Source: Conyzicola nivalis (GTDB taxonomy: Bacteria; Actinomycetota; Actinomycetes; Actinomycetales; Microbacteriaceae). From it: a DNA stretch of 64,000 bases. The notes beneath the pieces are model-generated. The model made no database searches and was not told the DNA's origin. It saw nothing but the letters and a program-made list of their open reading frames with translations. The translations under genes were made by a program, and so were the position numbers. The stretch lies in the NCBI RefSeq assembly GCF_014639655.1, contig NZ_BMGB01000001.1:1-64000 (forward strand), written 5' to 3'. Positions 56,933-64,000 of this stretch are shown here, piece after piece. How positions within the stretch are numbered: position 1 is the stretch's first letter; each line of letters starts with the position of its first letter.

Positions 56933-58552
56933 TTGAAAAGATCACGTATCGGCATGGGCGCTATCGCGCTCGTGGCGGCCAGCGCTCTGGCGCTGACCGG
57001 TTGCGCCGCAGGCGACGATGAAGCTTCGTCGCCCAGCGGCGACACGTCGGCGATCGTCTCGACAAACGGTTCGGAGCCTCAGAACCCGCTGATCACCACG
57101 AACACCACCGAGACCGGCGGTGGCAAGATCGCCACCTCGCTGTTCGCCGGCCTGGTTTCGTACGACGCTGACGGCGCCATCGAGAACGAGGTCGCCGAGT
57201 CGATCGAGTCCGACGACGCCACCACCTGGAACGTCACCCTCGAAGAGGGATGGACCTTCACCAACGGCGAACCCGTCACCTCGCAGTCGTTCGTCGACGC
57301 GTGGAACTACGGCGCCAAGCTCAGCAACGCGCAGAGCGCTTCGTACTTCTTCGACAACATCGTGGGCTACAACGCCGAGGCGGACAGCGAACTGACCGGC
57401 ATCACTGTCGAAGACGACACCCACTTCACCGTCGAGCTCATCGCGCCGGAGGCCGACTGGCCCCTGCGCCTCGGTTACACGGCCTACATGCCGTGGCCGA
57501 CCGTCGCGCTCGAGGACATCGAAGCCTTCGGTGAGAACCCGATCGGAAACGGCCCGTACATGCTGGCCGAAGAAGAGGGCTCGTGGAACCACGAGGTCGG
57601 AATCAGCCTCGTGACGAACCCCGACTACGACGGTGTTCGCAAGCCCGTCAACGGCGGACTCGAGATCAAGTTCTACACCGACCTCGACGGCGCCTACGCC
57701 GACGTGCAGTCGGGCAACCTCGACGTCCTCGACGCCGTCCCCGACTCGGCATTCGAGACCTTCGAGTCCGACTTCCCGGACAGCGCCGTGAACCAGCCTG
57801 CCGCGATCTTCCAGGGCTTCAACATGCCGTACTACCTCGAGCACTGGAGCGGCGAGGAAGGCAAGCTGCGTCGCGCGGCTCTGTCGATGTCCATCGATCG
57901 TGAGCAGATCACCGACGTGATCTTCCAGGGCACCCGCACCCCGGCGACCGACTTCACCTCGCCGGTTCTCGACGGCTACTCCGACTCCCTCGAGGGATCC
58001 GAAGTTCTCGAGTTCAACCCCGAGGAAGCCAAGAAGCTGTGGGCAGAGGCCGACAAGATCTCGCCCTACACCGGCACGTTCGACATCGCCTACAACTCCG
58101 ACGGTGGCCACCAGGCCTGGGTCGACGCCGTGATCAACAGCGTCAAGAACACCCTCGGCATCGAGGCAACCGGCAAGGCGTACCCGACCTTCGCGGCCGC
58201 TCTCGCCGACCGTGACGCCAACAAGCTCACCGGCGGAACGCGCGCCGGCTGGCAGGGCGACTACCCGTCGCTGTACAACTTCCTCGCGCCGCTCTACACC
58301 ACCGGAGCCGGTTCGAACTACGAGGACTACAGCAGCGAGGAATTCGATTCCACCCTCGCCGAGGGCACCAAGGCGTCGACCGTCGAAGACGCCATCGCGA
58401 AGTACCAGGACGCACAGGAGATCCTCCTCGAGGACCTTCCGACGATCCCGCTCTGGTACTCCAACGTTGTGGGAGTTTCCGCCGACACCGTATCCAACGT
58501 GACGTTCGGCTGGGATTCCGTCCCGCTGTACTTCGCTATCACCAAGGGCTAG
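56933..58552 (+). CDS. Oligopeptide/dipeptide ABC transporter binding lipoprotein
   Basis: 539 residues from TTG 56933, chosen for GGAGGAAAA just upstream; the earlier frame at 56897 has no ribosome binding site. A lipoprotein signal (RSRIGMGAIALVAASALALT, lipobox LTGC) is followed by the family 5 extracellular binding domain: NEVAESIESDDATTWNVTLE, GWTFTNGEPVTSQSFVDAWN, and RRAALSMSIDREQITDVIFQ typical of OppA/DppA. It captures peptides outside the membrane. First gene of the operon and separated from the permeases by a stable hairpin. Confidence 0.93.
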   Translation: MKRSRIGMGAIALVAASALALTGCAAGDDEASSPSGDTSAIVSTNGSEPQNPLITTNTTETGGGKIATSLFAGLVSYDADGAIENEVAESIESDDATTWNVTLEEGWTFTNGEPVTSQSFVDAWNYGAKLSNAQSASYFFDNIVGYNAEADSELTGITVEDDTHFTVELIAPEADWPLRLGYTAYMPWPTVALEDIEAFGENPIGNGPYMLAEEEGSWNHEVGISLVTNPDYDGVRKPVNGGLEIKFYTDLDGAYADVQSGNLDVLDAVPDSAFETFESDFPDSAVNQPAAIFQGFNMPYYLEHWSGEEGKLRRAALSMSIDREQITDVIFQGTRTPATDFTSPVLDGYSDSLEGSEVLEFNPEEAKKLWAEADKISPYTGTFDIAYNSDGGHQAWVDAVINSVKNTLGIEATGKAYPTFAAALADRDANKLTGGTRAGWQGDYPSLYNFLAPLYTTGAGSNYEDYSSEEFDSTLAEGTKASTVEDAIAKYQDAQEILLEDLPTIPLWYSNVVGVSADTVSNVTFGWDSVPLYFAITKG

Positions 58553-58577
58553 TAACATACCTGTTTGATCTCAGCGC

Positions 58578-58611
58578 GTAATGTCCGGGGCAAAACTGCC
58601 CCGGACATTAC
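58578..58611 (+). terminator. Intercistronic hairpin after the binding-protein gene
   Basis: GTAATGTCCGGGGC and GCCCCGGACATTAC form a perfect 14-bp stem with loop AAAACT, and no U-tract follows. In peptide transporters such a structure commonly stabilises the abundant binding-protein transcript and lets only a fraction continue into the permeases. Confidence 0.7.
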
Positions 58612-58673
58612 CGTGAGTGGCGTGACTCGACGATTGTGATCTCCATGTTCAATAGTTCAATGCGGGGTGCCTG

Positions 58674-59603
58674 ATGCTTTGGTACACGGGCAAAAGAATC
58701 CTCCAGATGATCCCGGTGTTCTTCGGGGCGACTTTCCTCATCTACTTCATGGTGTTCGCCCTCCCCGGCGACCCCATCGCGGCTCTCTACGGAGACCGCC
58801 CGCCCACCGAGGCGGTGCTCGAACAGGTCCGGGCGAGGTACAACCTCGACCAGCCGTTCATTGTGCAGTACCTGCTCTACATCGGCGGGCTGTTCACGGG
58901 CGACTTCGGAACGACCTTCTCCGGCCGGCCCGTCACTGACGTGATGGCCGCCGCGTTCCCCATCACCTTCCGCCTCGCGATGCTGGCGTTGCTCTTCGAG
59001 GCCTTCTTCGGCGTCCTCGTCGGCTTCATCGCCGGTCTCCGCAAAGGCAAGCTCTTCGACGCGTCGGCCCTCGTGGTCAGCCTGCTGCTGATCTCGGTGC
59101 CGACCTTCGTCATCGGCTTCATCCTGCAGTACCTGTTCGGGGTGCAGTGGGGTCTCGTGCGGCCCACCGTGAGCGGCGAGGCGCCGTGGAGCGAGCTGGT
59201 GCTGCCCGCCGTCGTGCTCGCATCGGTCTCGTTCGCGTACATCGTGCGCCTCACCCGCGCCAGCGTCTCGGACAACCTCAGCGCCGACTTCGTGCGCACC
59301 GCGACAGCAAAGGGGCTGTCGCGACGCCGGGTCGTCACCGTGCACGTCCTCCGCAACTCCCTCGTGCCCGTCGTCGCCTTCCTCGGAGTCGACCTGGGCG
59401 CCCTCATGGTCGGTGCGATCGTGACCGAGGGCATCTTCAACATCAACGGGGTCGGTGGCACCGTCTACAAGGCCATCACCCTCGGAGAAGGTCCGACCGT
59501 CGTGTCGTTCATCGCGGTGATGGTCATCATTTTCGTGCTGGCGAACCTGCTCGTCGACCTGCTCTACGCCGCCCTCGACCCGAGGATCCGCTATGCAAAG
59601 TAA
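58674..59603 (+). CDS. Peptide ABC transporter permease (DppB-like)
   Basis: 309 residues from ATG. Six membrane helices. The first helix MLWYTGKRILQMIPVFFGAT and the GDFGTTFSGRPVTDVM segment are typical of DppB/OppB. The EAA loop is FVRTATAKGLSRRRVVTVHV LRNS. It forms the membrane channel with the next gene product. The stop overlaps the next start by 11 bases. Confidence 0.94.
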   Translation: MLWYTGKRILQMIPVFFGATFLIYFMVFALPGDPIAALYGDRPPTEAVLEQVRARYNLDQPFIVQYLLYIGGLFTGDFGTTFSGRPVTDVMAAAFPITFRLAMLALLFEAFFGVLVGFIAGLRKGKLFDASALVVSLLLISVPTFVIGFILQYLFGVQWGLVRPTVSGEAPWSELVLPAVVLASVSFAYIVRLTRASVSDNLSADFVRTATAKGLSRRRVVTVHVLRNSLVPVVAFLGVDLGALMVGAIVTEGIFNINGVGGTVYKAITLGEGPTVVSFIAVMVIIFVLANLLVDLLYAALDPRIRYAK

Positions 59604-60540
59604 TAACCGTCCCGAGCAGGCGCACTTCGTTGCCTCGCTCGAAGACACGCCCATCGTCGCCGTCGACAAGCTCGACGAATCCCAGAAGGCGCGCAGCACG
59701 TGGGCCGACGCGTGGGACTCCATGCGCCGCCGGCCGATGTTCTGGATCTCGTCGGTGCTCATCGTCTTCATCGTGATCGTCGGCCTGTTCCCTGGGCTGT
59801 TCACCCAGGTGGATCCGACCTCGTGCGACCTCTCGTCGAGCAACGGCTCGCCCGAGGCCGGGCACCCGCTCGGCTTCACCCGCCAGGGCTGCGACGTCTA
59901 CTCGCGCATCGTGTTCGGCACCCAGGCCTCCCTCACCGTCGGCCTGCTGGCCACGGTGCTCGTGACGCTGTTCGGTGCGATCGTGGGAGCTCTCGCCGGC
60001 TTCTACGGCGGATTCTTCGACTCGCTGATCTCGCGCGTCGGCGACATCTTCTTCGCGATCCCCACCGTGCTCGGCGCGATTGTGCTCATGACGGTCATCC
60101 CCGACCGCACGGCACTCACCGTGGCACTCGTGCTGTCGGTGTTCGCCTGGCCGCAGGTGGCCCGCATCATGCGCGGTTCGGTGTTGTCGGCGCGCAACTC
60201 CGACTACGTGACGGCCTCGACCGCCCTAGGCGTCTCGAACTCGAAGATCCTCGTCCGTCACGTCGTGCCGAACGCCATCGCCCCGGTCATCGTGGTCGCG
60301 ACCGTCTCCCTCGGCACGTTCATCGTCGCCGAGGCGACGCTGTCGTTCCTCGGAATCGGGCTCCCCTCGAACATCATGTCCTGGGGCAACGACATCGGGC
60401 AGGCCCGCACCTCGATCCGCACGAGCCCGCAGGTGCTGATCTACCCGTCGATCGCGCTGTCGATCACGGTCCTGTCCTTCCTTATGCTCGGTGACGTCGT
60501 GCGCGACGCCCTCGACCCGAAAGCGAGAGCGCGCGGATGA
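59593..60540 (+). CDS. Peptide ABC transporter permease (DppC-like)
   Basis: 315 residues from ATG. About 45 cytosolic residues precede the first helix (MFWISSVLIVFIVIVGLFPG), then the DppC signature GHPLGFTRQGCDVYSRIVFG (TDxxGRDxxSR-like). The EAA loop is YVTASTALGVSNSKILVRHV. It pairs with the DppB-like permease. It ends ATGA into the ATPase gene. Confidence 0.94.
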   Translation: MQSNNRPEQAHFVASLEDTPIVAVDKLDESQKARSTWADAWDSMRRRPMFWISSVLIVFIVIVGLFPGLFTQVDPTSCDLSSSNGSPEAGHPLGFTRQGCDVYSRIVFGTQASLTVGLLATVLVTLFGAIVGALAGFYGGFFDSLISRVGDIFFAIPTVLGAIVLMTVIPDRTALTVALVLSVFAWPQVARIMRGSVLSARNSDYVTASTALGVSNSKILVRHVVPNAIAPVIVVATVSLGTFIVAEATLSFLGIGLPSNIMSWGNDIGQARTSIRTSPQVLIYPSIALSITVLSFLMLGDVVRDALDPKARARG

Positions 60541-62291
60541 GTAACACACTGGCTGAACCGATTGCCACCTCACACTCCGGAGCCGAGAGGCCGCTCCTGC
60601 AGATCCGCGGGCTCGAGGTCGGGTTCCAGACCCAGCGGGGGCTCGTTCCCGCCGTCCGCGGCGTGGACCTCACGCTGTACGCCGGACAGACCCTCGCAAT
60701 CGTGGGCGAATCGGGTTCCGGCAAGTCGACCACCGCGCAGTCGATCATCGACCTGCTCCCGGGCACCGGCAAGGTCACGGCCGGCGAGATCCTCTTCGAG
60801 GGGCGCGACCTGACAAAGCTGAACTCGCGGGAGATCCAAGACGTCCGCGGCCGTCTCATCGGCTACGTGCCGCAAGACCCGATGTCGAACCTCAACCCGG
60901 TCTGGAACATCGGATTCCAAGTGGAAGAGGCCATCACCGCGAACAGCTCGCTGCGCGGCAAGGCCGCTCGGGCCGAGACCATCAAGGTACTCAAGGAAGC
61001 GGGCCTCAGCGACGCCGCCGACCGGCTCAAGCAGTACCCGCACCAGTTCTCCGGCGGCATGCGCCAGCGCGTGCTCATCGGCATCGGTCTCTCGGCGAAG
61101 CCGAAACTCCTGATCGCCGACGAGCCGACCTCAGCGCTCGACGTCACCGTGCAGCGCCAGATCCTCGACCACCTCGCGACGCTCACGCGTGACTACGGCA
61201 CCTCGGTGCTGTTCATCACCCACGACCTCGGCCTCGCTGCCGAGCGTGCCGAGCAGCTCGTCGTGATGTACAAGGGCAAAGTCGTCGAGTCAGGTCCCTC
61301 GACGGAAATCCTCGCCGATCCGAAGCACCCGTACACCCAGCGCCTCGTGGCCGCGGCTCCGAGCCTTGCCTCGCGTCGTATCCAGTCGGCCAAGCACACC
61401 GCCACCGACGCCGACGACGCCGAGATCTTCGCCGGCGGCTCGCTCGACGACACCCTCGTCGCGCGCGCCGTCGAGCGCGAAGCCACCGCCCCCGCCCGGG
61501 ACCTCATCTCGCTCAGCAACGTCTCGAAGGTGTACCGCATCCGCACGAAGGGGTTCAAGCACAACGAGCTGCTCGCCGTGAACGACGTCTCGTTCGGCGT
61601 GAAGAAGGGCACGACCACTGCTCTGGTCGGCGAGTCCGGCTCGGGCAAGTCGACCGTCGCCAAGCTCATCCTGCAGCTCGAGGGCATCACGTCAGGCTCC
61701 ATCGAGTTCGACGGCCAGGATGTCGCGGGGCTGCGCGGCGCCGACCTGCTCAAGTTCCGTCGCCGGGTCCAGCCCGTATTCCAGGATCCCTACGGTTCGC
61801 TCGACCCGCAGTACAACGTGGGCAACACGATCGCCGAACCGCTGCTGGCCCACAAGGTGGGAACGCCGAAGGAGCGCCAGGAGCGCGTGCGCGAGCTGCT
61901 CGACCAGGTGTCCCTGCCCTGGTCGACCCGGTACCGCTACCCGAGCGAACTCTCGGGCGGCCAGCGCCAGCGCATCGCGATCGCTCGCGCGCTCGCGTTG
62001 AAGCCCGACGTTCTCGTGCTCGACGAAGCGGTCTCCGCGCTCGACGTGCTGGTGCAGGGCCAAGTACTCAACCTGCTGACCGAGCTGCAGACCGAGCTCG
62101 ACCTCACGTACCTCTTCATCACGCACGACCTGGCGGTCGTGCGGCTCGTCGCCGACAACGTCTGCGTGATGCGCAAGGGCGAGATCATCGAGTCCGCGAC
62201 GACCGACGAGGTGTTCGAGAACCCGAAAGAGCAGTACACGCGAGACCTGTTGGCCGCCATTCCAGGCGCACACTTCGAGTTCGGGCGCTAG
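60537..62291 (+). CDS. Fused double ATPase of the peptide transporter (DppD-DppF)
   Basis: 584 residues from ATG. Two complete ABC domains in one chain: domain 1 about 20-290 with Walker A VGESGSGKSTT and signature FSGGMRQRVLIG, and domain 2 about 320-580 with Walker A VGESGSGKSTV and signature LSGGQRQRIAIA. Walker B in each: LLIADEPTSALD and LVLDEAVSALD. The C-terminal oligopeptide motif (KHPYTQRLVAAAP) follows domain 1 and EQYTRDLLAAIPG follows domain 2. In many bacteria these are two proteins; here they are fused. Confidence 0.94.
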   Translation: MSNTLAEPIATSHSGAERPLLQIRGLEVGFQTQRGLVPAVRGVDLTLYAGQTLAIVGESGSGKSTTAQSIIDLLPGTGKVTAGEILFEGRDLTKLNSREIQDVRGRLIGYVPQDPMSNLNPVWNIGFQVEEAITANSSLRGKAARAETIKVLKEAGLSDAADRLKQYPHQFSGGMRQRVLIGIGLSAKPKLLIADEPTSALDVTVQRQILDHLATLTRDYGTSVLFITHDLGLAAERAEQLVVMYKGKVVESGPSTEILADPKHPYTQRLVAAAPSLASRRIQSAKHTATDADDAEIFAGGSLDDTLVARAVEREATAPARDLISLSNVSKVYRIRTKGFKHNELLAVNDVSFGVKKGTTTALVGESGSGKSTVAKLILQLEGITSGSIEFDGQDVAGLRGADLLKFRRRVQPVFQDPYGSLDPQYNVGNTIAEPLLAHKVGTPKERQERVRELLDQVSLPWSTRYRYPSELSGGQRQRIAIARALALKPDVLVLDEAVSALDVLVQGQVLNLLTELQTELDLTYLFITHDLAVVRLVADNVCVMRKGEIIESATTDEVFENPKEQYTRDLLAAIPGAHFEFGR

Positions 62292-62294
62292 GCC

Positions 62295-62510
62295 GTGTTC
62301 GCGGCGGCGGGGGACCGGGCGACGTGCTCGCTCGGGAGCCTCCCGCTGCTGCCCGCGAATACCCGCCCCCGGCTCGTCGGCGCCTCTGCGCTTCCGCGCG
62401 ACGTGATAACGCCGGCGACGTCGGCCCGTGTCCCGGCGCACTCGCGCGACGAGCGCAGGCTGGCCCGCATCGACCGCAAGGTGGCTGAGAGGGACCGCCC
62501 GGCGGTCTGA
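62295..62510 (+). CDS. Hypothetical small basic protein
   Basis: 71 residues from GTG, three bases after the transporter gene. Third codon positions are very GC-rich, as in real genes here. The product is Arg/Ala/Pro-rich and ends RRLARIDRKVAERDRPAV. No family or domain recognised. It may be an artefact of the high GC content, since an opposite-strand frame (62288-62479) is also open. Confidence 0.4.
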   Translation: MFAAAGDRATCSLGSLPLLPANTRPRLVGASALPRDVITPATSARVPAHSRDERRLARIDRKVAERDRPAV

Positions 62511-62709
62511 ATCCGCTGTTCAGGCGGTCGACGCTGTGCCTACAGCGAACAGTGAGGGTTTAGCCGTTACACTGGTTTGTGCAGGGCACCATCGACGTGA
62601 TCCTGAGATCCCCACAAACCACCTCCGCGTTTGTGCGTGGTCGTGCCCATGCCGCGAAAGCGCAACGCGCGCGCCCGTCACCGCTAAGAAGCAGTCAAGG
62701 AAAACACCT
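62511..62709 (+). promoter_or_regulatory. typA leader and promoter region
   Basis: TACACT at 62568-62573 fits a TANNNT -10 box; no clear -35. The predicted leader is about 130 bases with an internal inverted pattern (ACAAACCACC and the CGTTTGTGCG region) and a good ribosome binding site AAGGAAAACACC at 62698. No small ORF was found in it. Confidence 0.45.

Positions 62710-64000
<1,291 letters not shown>

Noticed and set aside
62288-62479. 63-codon reverse frame after the peptide transporter
   Set aside because: Overlaps the better supported forward frame and has no ribosome binding site; both may be chance.

Overview
The window is high-GC, densely packed actinobacterial chromosome. Most genes start or stop within a few bases of each other (ATGA and GTGA overlaps), GTG and TTG starts are common, and several promoters look leaderless. 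The run TPR protein - HAD phosphatase - small protein - tlyA - nadK - recN - pyrG - NUDIX - xerD - parA - scpA - scpB - rluB - (tyrA) - cmk - der is the conserved actinobacterial order also known from Mycobacterium tuberculosis (Rv1691 to Rv1713). Gene content and the short dispersed palindromes suggest Microbacteriaceae; that family placement is inference.

Layout. 1-165: end of an rRNA operon (5S and terminator). 260-16264: the conserved housekeeping block (NAD kinase, CTP synthase, DNA repair and recombination, SMC partner proteins, pseudouridine synthase, prephenate dehydrogenase, CMP kinase, ribosome-assembly GTPase). 16278-20854: a palindromic repeat, a DEDDh exonuclease, a PadR regulator with a membrane partner, a flavin monooxygenase and YchF. 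20932-23010: a three-gene cassette led by a WXG/LXG-like protein, probably linked to type VII secretion. 23353-31142: accessory metabolism and regulation, including two divergent TetR units with visible operators. 31202-35284: a degraded polymorphic toxin whose C-terminal module resembles the TNT NAD+ glycohydrolase, followed by a tandem array of two paralogous small-protein families that look like immunity proteins. The last member is fused to four membrane segments and a second decayed module. This is the most unusual part of the window.

35337-48511: two ABC-F ATPases, a duplicated-domain hypothetical, a thiolase, luciferase-like oxidoreductases (one fused to a berberine-bridge-type FAD oxidase), a PLP decarboxylase, small regulators and DUF1801 proteins. 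48640-53304: a tandem glycine riboswitch and the glycine cleavage genes gcvT-gcvH-gcvP. 53406-56676: an acetate-type sodium symporter with its DUF485 partner, a CPBP protease and a DCC-family protein. 56836-62291: an oligopeptide/dipeptide ABC transporter operon (binding lipoprotein, two permeases, fused double ATPase). 62710-64000: the first two thirds of typA/bipA, cut by the window edge.

A less obvious thread is a 22-base element (GGTCGCTGAGCCTGTCGAAGCG and variants). It occurs between genes, forms a hairpin at 44901, and lies in frame inside gcvP and near the 5' end of the NUDIX gene, so mobile palindromes appear to have been absorbed into proteins.
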